Assembly: GCF_900116645.1 (NCBI RefSeq)
Contig: NZ_FPBO01000049.1
Span: forward strand, 1-55,528
Direction: 5' to 3'
Source: Pseudoduganella namucuonensis
Lineage (GTDB): Bacteria > Pseudomonadota > Gammaproteobacteria > Burkholderiales > Burkholderiaceae_D
DNA: 55,528 bases
Position 1 is the first letter of the stretch. Every line of letters starts with the position of its first letter. Under the pieces are notes generated by a model. That model searched no databases, had not been told where the DNA came from, and worked only from the letters and a program-made list of their open reading frames with translations. The position numbers and the translations under genes were made by a program. Below, in pieces: positions 43,688 to 51,952 of this stretch.

Positions 43688-44584
43688 ATGTCCATCCCTG
43701 ATCTCAACCTGCTGATCACCCTCGACGCCGTGCTGGCCGAGGGCAGCGTCGCGGGCGCTGCCCGGCGCTTGCGGCTCAGCCCATCCGCGATGAGCCGGGC
43801 GCTGGCGCGTTTGCGGGACACCACGGGCGATCCGCTGCTGGTGAGGGCGGGGCGCGGCCTGGTTCCGACGCCCCGCGCGCTGGAACTACGCGAACGCGTC
43901 GGCCCGCTGGTCCTGGAGGCGGAGGCGGTGCTCCGGCCCGCCGAGCAGTTGGACATCGCGAAGCTGACCCGGACATTCACGCTGCGCACGCGCGAAGGCT
44001 TCGTCGAGAACTTCGGCGCGGACCTCGTCGCGCGCGCCCACGCGGAGGCGCCCGGCGCGCGCCTGTGCTTCGTGCAAAAGCTGGACAAGGAAAGCGCGTC
44101 CCTGCGCGACGGCAGCGTCGATCTGGAAACGGGCGTGGTGGGGAAGGTGACCGGGCCGGAAGTGCGGGTGCAGGCGCTGTTCAGGGACAGGTTCATCGGC
44201 GTCGTGCGCCAGGGGCATGCCTTGTGCGTCGGCGACGTCACGCCCGCCCGCTATGCGGCGGGCCGGCATATCAGCGTCTCGCGCAGGGGACTGGCCAAGG
44301 GGCCGATCGACGAGGCGCTGCTGGGTCTCGGGCTGGAGCGCGACATCGCCACCATCGTCGGCGGGTTCACGTCGGCGCTGGCGCTGGCGCGTGGTTCGGA
44401 CCTGATCGCCAGCGTGCCGGAGCGGCACACGGGCAAGCTGCGCGATGGCATGCACGGTTTCCCGCTGCCCGTCCCGGCGCAGGAAATCACCGTGTCCATG
44501 CTGTGGCACCCGCGCATGGACGCCGATCCGGCCCATCGCTGGCTGCGGGGCCTGGTGCGCGACACCTGCGGCGCGGTGCGCTGA
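43688..44584 (+). CDS. LysR family transcriptional regulator
   Basis: A 298-aa regulator. The HTH (about 5-62) contains GSVAGAARRLRLSPSAMSRA, and the effector domain covers about 88-290. The closest style is the NodD/LeuO-like branch (MSIPDLNLLITLDAVLAEGS start). It is divergent from the MFS exporter with 128 bp between, the usual regulator-exporter pair; several ATGs upstream in frame (from 43574) are probably not used. Convergent with the flavin reductase-like gene. Confidence 0.9.
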   Translation: MSIPDLNLLITLDAVLAEGSVAGAARRLRLSPSAMSRALARLRDTTGDPLLVRAGRGLVPTPRALELRERVGPLVLEAEAVLRPAEQLDIAKLTRTFTLRTREGFVENFGADLVARAHAEAPGARLCFVQKLDKESASLRDGSVDLETGVVGKVTGPEVRVQALFRDRFIGVVRQGHALCVGDVTPARYAAGRHISVSRRGLAKGPIDEALLGLGLERDIATIVGGFTSALALARGSDLIASVPERHTGKLRDGMHGFPLPVPAQEITVSMLWHPRMDADPAHRWLRGLVRDTCGAVR

Positions 44585-44603
44585 CCGGGCCGGCGGACGC
44601 GGC

Positions 44604-45674
44604 CTATTTGGGCCGCGCCGGGCGGATATCCGCGTCAGGCTTGCGCAACTCTCCCGCCCGCAGCTTCTTCACCGCCACCGCCACCGCGGCGGCCACGTTG
44701 CACACCTCCTGCTGGAACTTGTCATCCTTTTCCAGCACGTCGTGGCTTTCGGCGTAGGACTCGTAATAGCCGAGATAGCGGTCCAGCTTGGCCTGCCTGC
44801 CCGCGTCGATCAATCCCATCCACTCCAGCCAGTCCGCCAGGTTGCGGCGCAGGCTTTCGATGCCCGCCACGTCGCCATGCACCACCAGCCCGAACGCGCG
44901 GTCCTTCAAATGCTTGGGATAGTCCCAGCCCGCCATTTCAATCGCCTTGGCTTCCACCGCCTTCTTGCCATGGGTGGTGGTGGGATCGGGATTGCCGCCG
45001 TCGGCGCACACCAGGCGGTCTATCATCAGCTTCAGCGGGCTGGGCGCCTGGTACCAGTACACCGGCGTGAGGATGATGACGCCGTGCGCCGCGACCCACT
45101 GCTCGTAGATGGCGTTCATGCCGTCGTTGGTCTGCCGCGTCGCGTGGTTGGGATAGCAGCTGTACGGCCAATGGCACAGCGGCATCGCCGTCGAAACGCA
45201 GCCCTTGCAGGGGTGGATGTGCTGGTCGTAGCCGGAGGTCAGCAGGCTCAGGTCCAGGATATCGACCTCGATTTCCCGCGCCTCCAGCGTCGAGCGCGCC
45301 CATTGCGTCATGCGCCAGGTCTTGGACATTTCGCCGGGACAAGTGCCGTCGTTGCGCGACGAGGCGCAGATCAGCAGCACCCGCGAGCGCGATGCGGGAT
45401 CCTTCTGGACCCGCTCCGCCGCCAGCAGGCGGTCGCGCGTGGCGCGCCATTCGTCCGACAATTCGTAGGCGGGATCGGCGAACCCTTCGCCGGCGGCATG
45501 CTTGTGGGGCGCCTTGCGGCCCTCGTGATAGTTCCGCCAGGCCACTTCCTCGACCTGGTCCAGCGCCTCGCGCACCTGGTCGAACGTGGGATCGAGGAAG
45601 GAGCGGCGGAACTGCAGGTGGAACTCCTGGCGCTCCAGCGGGGCGGGCGCCTGGCCCTTGCGGATTTCGGTCAT
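44604..45674 (-). CDS. NADPH-dependent FMN reductase/flavodoxin-fold protein
   Basis: A 356-aa soluble protein. After about 105 N-terminal residues of unknown fold, a flavodoxin-like domain begins with VLLICASSRNDGTCPGEMSK (FMN phosphate loop) and continues with IILTPVYWYQAPSPLKLMID, as in NADPH-dependent FMN reductases. A Cys-rich stretch (HPCKGCVSTAMPLCHW...SCYP) could bind metal or be redox active. The ATG has GGAGA upstream. The stop lies within a GC hairpin shared with the LysR end (44598-44617). Reaction unknown. Confidence 0.82.
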   Translation of the reverse strand: MTEIRKGQAPAPLERQEFHLQFRRSFLDPTFDQVREALDQVEEVAWRNYHEGRKAPHKHAAGEGFADPAYELSDEWRATRDRLLAAERVQKDPASRSRVLLICASSRNDGTCPGEMSKTWRMTQWARSTLEAREIEVDILDLSLLTSGYDQHIHPCKGCVSTAMPLCHWPYSCYPNHATRQTNDGMNAIYEQWVAAHGVIILTPVYWYQAPSPLKLMIDRLVCADGGNPDPTTTHGKKAVEAKAIEMAGWDYPKHLKDRAFGLVVHGDVAGIESLRRNLADWLEWMGLIDAGRQAKLDRYLGYYESYAESHDVLEKDDKFQQEVCNVAAAVAVAVKKLRAGELRKPDADIRPARPK

Positions 45675-45989
45675 CACAGTCTCCGGTGGTTCACAACAGC
45701 TTGCCACCCGGGACGGGAATGCTCTGTACGCCAGCGTACCGAGTCGCCGGGCCCGTGTTGTTGTAAAAATGGAACGGATAAATCCAGTCGGAAAGACCAG
45801 TGCGTCAGCGGCCGGCTTGTGAAGAAAGCCATACGGATTAGCGACTTAAGCGTAGCTCCCCGCCCTGCGGAGTGTTAAATATTGCCGATTCACAATGTTG
45901 CGAATCGATCCACCCGCCAGTACACTCGGCCGTAAAGATCAGTACCCCAGCGCAGCGGCCACAAGCTTTCTGCCATTAATTCCGAACGG
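45675..45989. promoter_or_regulatory. gene-free control region before the phc-like operon
   Basis: This 315-bp stretch is AT-richer than its surroundings and has no reading frame that looks real. It holds a 20-bp dyad at 45887-45906, GATTCxCAAxxTTGxGAATC with 16 of 20 positions symmetric, centred 93 bp before the methyltransferase start. It is a good candidate operator. It also carries the promoter of the flavin reductase gene at the left. No clear sigma-70 pair can be named. Confidence 0.45.
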
Positions 45990-47402
45990 ATGTACCTACA
46001 CGTGTATTCGCAAAAGCAAATCGATCCAGTGGTGAGTTTCCTGAACGCGCAAGGCGCGCCGGTCCGGGGCACGATAGTCAAGCTGCGGCGCGAGGCGCTG
46101 GTGATGGAGGTGTACGACCCGCCCGCCATCGCGCAAATCAGCGAGCTCGCGCGGGCGTTGACGATAAGGCTGGGCGCCCGGGACGCCTATGTCGGCAAGG
46201 CGGTGGTCGTCGGCCTCGTCAACACCGGCCTGGCGGCCATGGTCACGCTGCGGCTGATGGACGCGTGGCGCGAACCGATCGAACTGGAGGACCGCCCGCC
46301 GGCGCCCGGCGCCGCGGGCCTGGCGTCGGCCGGCTTCGTGCGCGAGTGGGACGAGCGTCCCCGCATCCGTCCCGGCTACCAGGGCGCCGTGCACGAGGCC
46401 CGCGCTTTTCTGGCCGACATGGCGCGCTGGGCGGAGCGGGTGGACCTGGCCCCCGCGCTGCCGCGAGACGAGGACGGCCGCCTGCGCGCGGACGTGTTCA
46501 TGGAGTTGGCCGCTCCCCTGGCCCTGCGCATCGGCCACCATCTGGACCGGCTCGACGCCGAAGCCGCCGGTGTGGAAGAGGAAGACTGCGCCGCGCACCG
46601 GGCCTATGCGCAGTCCTGCCTGCATCCGCTGTTGCTGCGGGCGCCGTACCCGGCCCGCGCCCTTGCCAGGCCGCTGGGCCACGCGGGCGACCACCACATG
46701 GTGAACCAGTTGCTGGAAGACCCGCGGCAAGGTCCGGATACCCACTTCCAAATCGTGAACGCCGCCTTCCTGGACACGCCGTTGGCGCGGGCGCAGCGCA
46801 ACCGCATCGACCTGCTGGTGGAATTCCTGCGCGGCCGGGCCGACGCCGCGCGCGCCACGGGCCGCCCGTTCCGGGTGCTGAGCCTGGGCTGCGGCCCGGC
46901 GGTCGAAGTGCAGCGCTTCCTGCGGGAGTATGACGAGCCGCACTGGCTGTCGTTCGAACTGCTGGACTTCAGCGAGGCGGCGCTGGCCTGGACCCGCGAG
47001 CGCCTGGCGCCCCTGAACGCCAGCCTGCCGCGCCAGGTGGACATGGCGTACGCGCACGAAGCGGTGCACCGGCTGCTGCTGCGTCCCGTCGATGGCGGCC
47101 ACTCCAGCTGGGAATTCGACGTCGCCTACTGCGCCGGCCCCTTCGATTACCTGACCGACAAGGTCTGCGCCAGGCTGACGGCGTATCTCGGCGCCCGCCT
47201 GCGCGGCGGTGGAAGCCTGCTGGTCGCCGGCACCCACACCGGCAATCCGGTGCGGCACGCGCTGGCGCATTTGCTGGAGTGGCACCTGGTCCACCGCGAC
47301 GAGACGGCGATGGAGCGCCTGCTGCCGCCCGAGGCGCGGGAACGGCGGCTGTACACGGACGCCACCGGCGTCAATGTCGTCGCCGAAGCCACCTGGCTGT
47401 GA
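45990..47402 (+). CDS. PilZ-like domain plus SAM methyltransferase (PhcB-like)
   Basis: A 470-aa protein. The first 95 residues (GAPVRGTIVKLRREALVMEV) look PilZ-like. The C-terminal half is a class I SAM methyltransferase: motif I VLSLGCGPAVEVQRFL (near 297), LLDFSEAAL after it, and FDVAYCAGPFDYLTD as motif II region. Enzymes annotated as 3-hydroxy-palmitate methyl ester synthases (PhcB of Ralstonia, which makes a quorum signal) share this domain and a following kinase and receiver gene. That function here is inference from context. The kinase starts 6 nt after its stop. Confidence 0.68.
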   Translation: MYLHVYSQKQIDPVVSFLNAQGAPVRGTIVKLRREALVMEVYDPPAIAQISELARALTIRLGARDAYVGKAVVVGLVNTGLAAMVTLRLMDAWREPIELEDRPPAPGAAGLASAGFVREWDERPRIRPGYQGAVHEARAFLADMARWAERVDLAPALPRDEDGRLRADVFMELAAPLALRIGHHLDRLDAEAAGVEEEDCAAHRAYAQSCLHPLLLRAPYPARALARPLGHAGDHHMVNQLLEDPRQGPDTHFQIVNAAFLDTPLARAQRNRIDLLVEFLRGRADAARATGRPFRVLSLGCGPAVEVQRFLREYDEPHWLSFELLDFSEAALAWTRERLAPLNASLPRQVDMAYAHEAVHRLLLRPVDGGHSSWEFDVAYCAGPFDYLTDKVCARLTAYLGARLRGGGSLLVAGTHTGNPVRHALAHLLEWHLVHRDETAMERLLPPEARERRLYTDATGVNVVAEATWL

Positions 47403-47408
47403 TCCGGC

Positions 47409-48743
47409 GTGATTGAAGAGTTCAACAACAACTACGAGGCGGCGTTGCGCGCGTACCGCCTGCGCTTCAGCCGGGGCGTCGCCTACACCAGCATCGTGCT
47501 GGTGATGCTGGGCGTGGGCCTGGACTACAGCCTGTATCCGGAGGAGCGCTTCAACTTCGCCATGGCGCGGGCTCTGGTGTCCGGCCTGGTGCTGGGCGCG
47601 GTGGGCCTGCTGGACACCGAATGGGGCCAGCGCAACGTGCAGCGCCTGACCTGCGGCTGGCTGATGCTGCCGCAGCTGATGATAGGCTGGATGATCCAGC
47701 AGACCGAGGGCGCGAACTCCATCTACTACGCGGGCCTGAACCTGGCCGTGTTCGCGTCCGGCATCGCGCTGCAGTTCAGCGTGCGGCAATGCCTGGTGCT
47801 GGGCGGCCTGACCTATCTTGTCTATTTCGTCGCCTGTTACACCCATCCGGCCGGCGCCGAGTGGCGGGGCGCGTTCGCTGTCAATTCCCTGCTGCTGGGC
47901 TTCACGGCCGTCGCCAGCGCCATGTGCGCATTCTACAACGAGCAGGCGCGCTTCATGATGCTGCAGCTGAAGGGCGAGCTGGCCGACAAGAACAGCCAGC
48001 TCAAGCAGATCAACCGCGACCTGGCCGACATCAAGGGCCAGATGCTGCAGCAGGAAAAAATGGCCGCCGTCGGCACGCTGGCGGCGGGCCTGCTGCACGA
48101 GGTGAACAATCCGGTGAACTTCTGCATGATGGCGATCGACGTCGCGCGCGGTGAGCCGGCCGCCAAGGCCAGCCCGGCGCTGATGGAATGCCTGACCGAC
48201 GCCAGGGAAGGCATGCGGCGGGTGCAGTACATCGTGTCCGACCTGAAGACCTTCGCCTACCGCAAGCAGGGCAGCGCCCACGAAAGCGCGCGGTTCATGT
48301 TCGCGCGCGCGCTGGAGTCGGCGATACGGCTGGTGGCCCATGAGACCAAGGACGTGAAGATCGAGCGCGACATCGCCTGCGACACGCTGGTGCACGGCGA
48401 CGAGGCGGGCATCATCGGGGTGCTGATCAACCTGCTCGGCAACGCGGCGCTGGCCATGCGCAAGGGCGGCAGCGCCAATCCGCACATCCACGTGGGCGCC
48501 GTGGCGCAGGGCGCGCGGCTGAAGGTGACGGTGCGCGACAACGGCCCCGGCATCCGGCCGGAGCACCTGACGCGCGTGTTCGACCCCTTCTTCACCACCC
48601 GCGAGGTCGGCCAGGGCCTGGGCCTGGGGCTGAGCATCAGCTACGGCGTGATCCAGCGCCACGGCGGCACGCTGAGCGCCGACAGCGCGCTCGGGCTGTG
48701 GACCCAGTTCAGTTTCGACCTGCCGCGCGTGACCGCCGCTTAA
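47409..48743 (+). CDS. six-helix membrane histidine kinase (PhcS/PhcR-like)
   Basis: A 444-aa kinase starting with GTG. Five or six transmembrane helices (about 25-180) with almost no extracellular domain suggest it senses a membrane-soluble ligand. A coiled coil leads to the H-box GTLAAGLLHEVNNPVNF, then VLINLLGNAALAMRKGG (N box), VRDNGPGI (G1) and GQGLGLGLSISYGVIQ (G2). It lies between the methyltransferase (6 nt) and response regulator (25 nt), a layout of a signal synthase with its own two-component pair. Confidence 0.88.
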   Translation: MIEEFNNNYEAALRAYRLRFSRGVAYTSIVLVMLGVGLDYSLYPEERFNFAMARALVSGLVLGAVGLLDTEWGQRNVQRLTCGWLMLPQLMIGWMIQQTEGANSIYYAGLNLAVFASGIALQFSVRQCLVLGGLTYLVYFVACYTHPAGAEWRGAFAVNSLLLGFTAVASAMCAFYNEQARFMMLQLKGELADKNSQLKQINRDLADIKGQMLQQEKMAAVGTLAAGLLHEVNNPVNFCMMAIDVARGEPAAKASPALMECLTDAREGMRRVQYIVSDLKTFAYRKQGSAHESARFMFARALESAIRLVAHETKDVKIERDIACDTLVHGDEAGIIGVLINLLGNAALAMRKGGSANPHIHVGAVAQGARLKVTVRDNGPGIRPEHLTRVFDPFFTTREVGQGLGLGLSISYGVIQRHGGTLSADSALGLWTQFSFDLPRVTAA

Positions 48744-48768
48744 CCCATTGCCCACACAAGGAACGAGC

Positions 48769-49758
48769 ATGACCGAAGCCACCCAACAGAATCCGGCCAT
48801 CCTGTACGTCGACGACGAGCCCACCGCCCTCAAGTACTTCCAGCGCGCGATGGGCGCGCTGGCGCCGGTGATCACGGCCGCCTCGGTCGAGGAGGGCAGG
48901 CGGCTGCTGGACGCGTACGCGGACCGCGTCGCGGTGCTGGTGTCGGACCAGCGCATGCCCGGCGGCTACGGCAACGAGCTGCTGGGCCACGCGTGGGAGC
49001 GCCATCCGCACGTGGTGCGCATACTGACCACCGCGTATTCCGAGATGGAGCACACGGTGGAGGCGGTCAACCAGGGGCGCATCCACCGCTACATCCAGAA
49101 ACCGTGGGACATCGAGGCCCTGCGCATGGAGCTGAGGCAGGCGCTGGAACTGGCGCGGCTGCGCAGGGAGCACGCGCAACTGCTGCGCGAGAAGCTGCTG
49201 GTGCGGCAAAAGCAGGTGACCACCGCGCGCATCGGCGCCGTGTACGCGCTCGGCGCCACCATCGCCGGGCAGGTGTCCTTCCTGCCGGTGGAGACCTACC
49301 TGTCGGCCGCGCTGGCGGCGGGCTTGACGCCGCCCGAGCCGGACTGGCTGCTGATCGACCATTCGGACCTGACCAGTTCCGAGGCCTTCCGCGGCGCCGC
49401 CTTCGGGCTGGCCGTGCGCGAGCACCTGGACGCCATGGCCAGGCGCTGTCCGGACGCGCAGCCGAGGCGCATCCTGGGCATGATGGTGGAGACCTTCGGC
49501 GACAGCTGCGGCCAGCTGGGCGACAACGGCGTGCTGTTCCACAAGCCTTCCGAACTGGCCGAGTTCCTGGAGACGCCGAGCGGCGACGTGGTGTCGTCGC
49601 AGCACGCGTTCTGGCTGGCGGCGCTGCTGTGGCTGGGGCGCCATGGCTGGTCGCTGCGCATCTCGGCGGGAGAGGGCGGCGGCGTCCAGGGCAGGCTGGA
49701 GCAGGCCGACGAGATGATGACGCCGGCGCAGCTGGCGGCGTGGGTGGAACGGTTTTAG
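48769..49758 (+). CDS. response regulator with an unassigned C-terminal domain (PhcQ-like)
   Basis: A 329-aa receiver protein. LYVDDEPTALKYF gives the acidic pocket, VLVSDQRMPGGYG the phospho-Asp, and IQKPWD the conserved Lys. Residues about 145-329 have no DNA-binding, GGDEF, EAL or HD motif; they resemble the C-terminal part of regulators found with PhcB-type genes. AAGGA sits 8 nt before the ATG. It is the probable partner of the preceding kinase; how output is passed on is unknown. Confidence 0.85.
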   Translation: MTEATQQNPAILYVDDEPTALKYFQRAMGALAPVITAASVEEGRRLLDAYADRVAVLVSDQRMPGGYGNELLGHAWERHPHVVRILTTAYSEMEHTVEAVNQGRIHRYIQKPWDIEALRMELRQALELARLRREHAQLLREKLLVRQKQVTTARIGAVYALGATIAGQVSFLPVETYLSAALAAGLTPPEPDWLLIDHSDLTSSEAFRGAAFGLAVREHLDAMARRCPDAQPRRILGMMVETFGDSCGQLGDNGVLFHKPSELAEFLETPSGDVVSSQHAFWLAALLWLGRHGWSLRISAGEGGGVQGRLEQADEMMTPAQLAAWVERF

Positions 49759-49766
49759 CCGGGCCG

Positions 49767-51092
49767 CTACCCCTTCTTCATCAAGTCCATCAGCGCGATC
49801 ACCGTCGCCTCCACCCCGGTGCGCACCGACTGCTCCGGCGTGATCTTGAAAATGCCGCTGTGATGCCCCGGCACCGGCGGCCCGCCCGCCTTGGCCGCGT
49901 CCAGCGCCGCCCTCGGCGTGCCGCCCACGCGGAAGTACACGCTGGGGATGTAGGGCGAGGTGGTGAAGCCCGGGAAGTCCTCCGCGCCCATGCCCAGGCG
50001 CGGCGCCTCGGCGTCCATGATGTCGGCGCCCATCTTCTCCAACCACACCTGCTTCAGGCGGCGCGTCAGCGGGATGTCGTTGACGGTGGGCGGCGCGGGA
50101 TCGTCCACCTCGCGCACGGTGGGCAGCTTGTCCTCGGCCACGCCGGCCGCGCGCGCCGTGTTCAGCGCCACGCGGCGTATGCCGTCCAGCAGCAGCTTGC
50201 GGGCGGCGGGGGACTCGCTGCGCACCGTCATCTGCAGCACGGCCTTGTCCGAAATGATGTTGGCCTTGGTCCCGGCGTGGAAGGAACCCACGGTGATCAG
50301 GCCCGGCTCGCGCGGCGGCAGGTCGCGGCTGACCAGCGCCTGCAAGCCCATGACGATTTGCGCGCCGATCACCACCGGGTCCTTGCCCGTGTGCGGACTG
50401 GCGCCGTGCGCGCCCACGCCGTGGATCTCGACCTCCACCGTGTCCGCGCCCGAATACGGCGAGCCCTCCAGCACCTCCAGCTTGCCCAGTTCGTGCGGCG
50501 AGGACACGTGGAAGGCCAGCGCGTAGTCGGGCTTGCCGAAGCGCTGCCACAGATTGTCCTTCATCATGGCGATGGCGCCGCCCACACGCTCCTCGGCGGG
50601 CTGGCCGATCAGCATCAGCGTGCCCGACCATTGCGACTTGCGGGCCGCCATCTGGTGCGCCGTGCCCACCAGGCTGGTGATGTGGACGTCGTGGCCGCAG
50701 GCGTGCATGACGGGGAAGAGGTTGCCCTCGCGGTCCTTCTGCGTCACCTTGGACGCGTTCGGCAGGCCGGATTTCTCCTCCACCGGCAGGCCGTCCATGT
50801 CCGCGCGCATCATCACCATCGGGCCGGGGCCGTTTTTCATGATGGCCACCACGCCGGTGCCGCCGACGCGCTCGGTCACCTGGAAGCCGGCCGCGCGCAG
50901 TTCCTGCGCCAGGCGCGCCGCCGTCTTGGTCTCCATGAAGGACAGCTCGGGGTTGCGGTGGAAATAGTCGAACAGCGGGGCGAGATTCTGCGCATAGTCG
51001 CGCGCGACGGCCTGGTGCAGTTCCGACTCCGCCGCCAGCGCGGCGCCCTGGAACGCGCCCGCGCACGCCAATGCCATGATCAACCGTTTCAT
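49767..51092 (-). CDS. exported M20 family amidohydrolase/metallopeptidase
   Basis: A 441-aa enzyme with a signal peptide (1-20, ALAA cut). It cleaves an amide or peptide bond with a binuclear metal site: MHACGHDVHITSL (near 130), PAEERVGGA (near 165) and the final HHSGIF ligand. MRADMDGLPVEE and GVGAHGASPHTGKDP (dimer domain) match the hippurate/N-acyl amino acid hydrolase group (IAA-amino acid hydrolase-like). AAGGAC precedes the ATG. Convergent with the response regulator, 8 nt apart. Confidence 0.9.
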   Translation of the reverse strand: MKRLIMALACAGAFQGAALAAESELHQAVARDYAQNLAPLFDYFHRNPELSFMETKTAARLAQELRAAGFQVTERVGGTGVVAIMKNGPGPMVMMRADMDGLPVEEKSGLPNASKVTQKDREGNLFPVMHACGHDVHITSLVGTAHQMAARKSQWSGTLMLIGQPAEERVGGAIAMMKDNLWQRFGKPDYALAFHVSSPHELGKLEVLEGSPYSGADTVEVEIHGVGAHGASPHTGKDPVVIGAQIVMGLQALVSRDLPPREPGLITVGSFHAGTKANIISDKAVLQMTVRSESPAARKLLLDGIRRVALNTARAAGVAEDKLPTVREVDDPAPPTVNDIPLTRRLKQVWLEKMGADIMDAEAPRLGMGAEDFPGFTTSPYIPSVYFRVGGTPRAALDAAKAGGPPVPGHHSGIFKITPEQSVRTGVEATVIALMDLMKKG

Positions 51093-51213
51093 GTTCGTCC
51101 TTTCCACACAGTAATGATCAAACAATGTAGCATAGGACACCACGGAATGTGCGCTCAAGGCGTGGTGAATTTTGTATGATCGCCGATACCACAAATCCAC
51201 CGGGAGTACTGTG

Positions 51214-51561
51214 ATGCCACGAGGAGCCAGCCCCAAACGGGAACGCGAGTACAACGAGCTCGAAGAGAAGTTCGAGAAGGAAGGCCGCTACAAGGGCCGG
51301 GAAGAGGAAGTGGCGGCGCGCATCGTCAACAAGCAGCGCCGTGAACAAGGCGAGACCAAGGAGCAGAAGAAGACGGCGGCCCGGAAGGGCGGCGCCGGCG
51401 GCGAGCTGCCCATCGGCGACTACCAGAAGCTGACGGTGCCGGAGATCCGCAGCCGCCTGGACGAGCTCACCGCCGCCCAGCGGCGCAAGATCCGCAGCTT
51501 TGAGCTGGCGCACAAGCACCGCAAGGGCGTGCTGGAGGCGCTGGACAGACCGGCGAGATAA
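51214..51561 (+). CDS. small basic protein with Rho_N/SAP-like C-terminus
   Basis: A 115-aa highly charged protein. Residues 1-70 are Lys/Arg/Glu-rich and helical (SPKREREYNELEEKFEKEGR; AARIVNKQRREQ). The C-terminal part (YQKLTVPEIRSRLDELTAAQ and KHRKGVLEALDR) resembles the Rho N-terminal or SAP-type nucleic-acid-binding motif found in so-called plasmid stabilisation proteins. CGGGAG lies 8 nt before the ATG. Probably binds nucleic acid; function not established. Confidence 0.65.
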   Translation: MPRGASPKREREYNELEEKFEKEGRYKGREEEVAARIVNKQRREQGETKEQKKTAARKGGAGGELPIGDYQKLTVPEIRSRLDELTAAQRRKIRSFELAHKHRKGVLEALDRPAR

Positions 51562-51585
51562 TCCACCCATATAAAGGAGATCGAC

Positions 51586-51933
51586 ATGCTATATCGCGGC
51601 AGCTGCCATTGCGGCAATGTGAAGTTCGAAGTGGAGGGCGAGGTGACCGGCGCGCTTTCGTGCAATTGCTCCATCTGCCGCCGCAAGGGCGCGCTGCTGG
51701 CCTTCTTTCCGCGCGCCGCGCTCAAGCTGCTGACGCCGGAGGACGCGCTGGCGTCCTACACTTTCAACAAGCATGTGATCAGGCACCGCTTCTGCAAGAC
51801 GTGCGGCATCCACCCGTACGGCGAGGGCGTGGACCAGAAGGGCAACGCCATGGCGGCGGTCAACCTCAACTGCCTGGAGGACTTCGAGCCGTCGTCGGTG
51901 CCGTTGCAGCACTACGACGGCCGGGCGCACTAA
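51586..51933 (+). CDS. GFA family (Mss4-fold) zinc protein
   Basis: A 115-aa protein of the glutathione-dependent formaldehyde-activating enzyme/CENP-V family. Zinc ligands are in SCHCG (7-11), CNCSICRRKG (near 27) and CKTCGIHPYG (near 70). A clear site AAGGAGAT precedes the ATG. The name reflects one studied member; most, and probably this one, have no proven substrate. It lies 24 nt after the Rho_N-like gene and could be cotranscribed. Confidence 0.9.
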   Translation: MLYRGSCHCGNVKFEVEGEVTGALSCNCSICRRKGALLAFFPRAALKLLTPEDALASYTFNKHVIRHRFCKTCGIHPYGEGVDQKGNAMAAVNLNCLEDFEPSSVPLQHYDGRAH

Positions 51934-51952
51934 GTCAGCTGTCGCGTCATCC

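Noticed and set aside
40876..44241. Minus-strand open frame of about 1,120 codons over the glycosyltransferase and MFS genes
   Set aside because: Low-complexity antisense product; the plus-strand glycosyltransferase and minus-strand MFS in other frames explain the coding signal.
44598..44617. CGCGGCC/GGCCGCG hairpin at the end of the LysR and flavin reductase genes
   Set aside because: Partly coding and without a T-run; not enough to call a terminator.
45996..48956. Minus-strand open frame of about 986 codons opposite the phc-like operon
   Set aside because: Composition is His/Gln/Arg-rich antisense of three well-supported genes.
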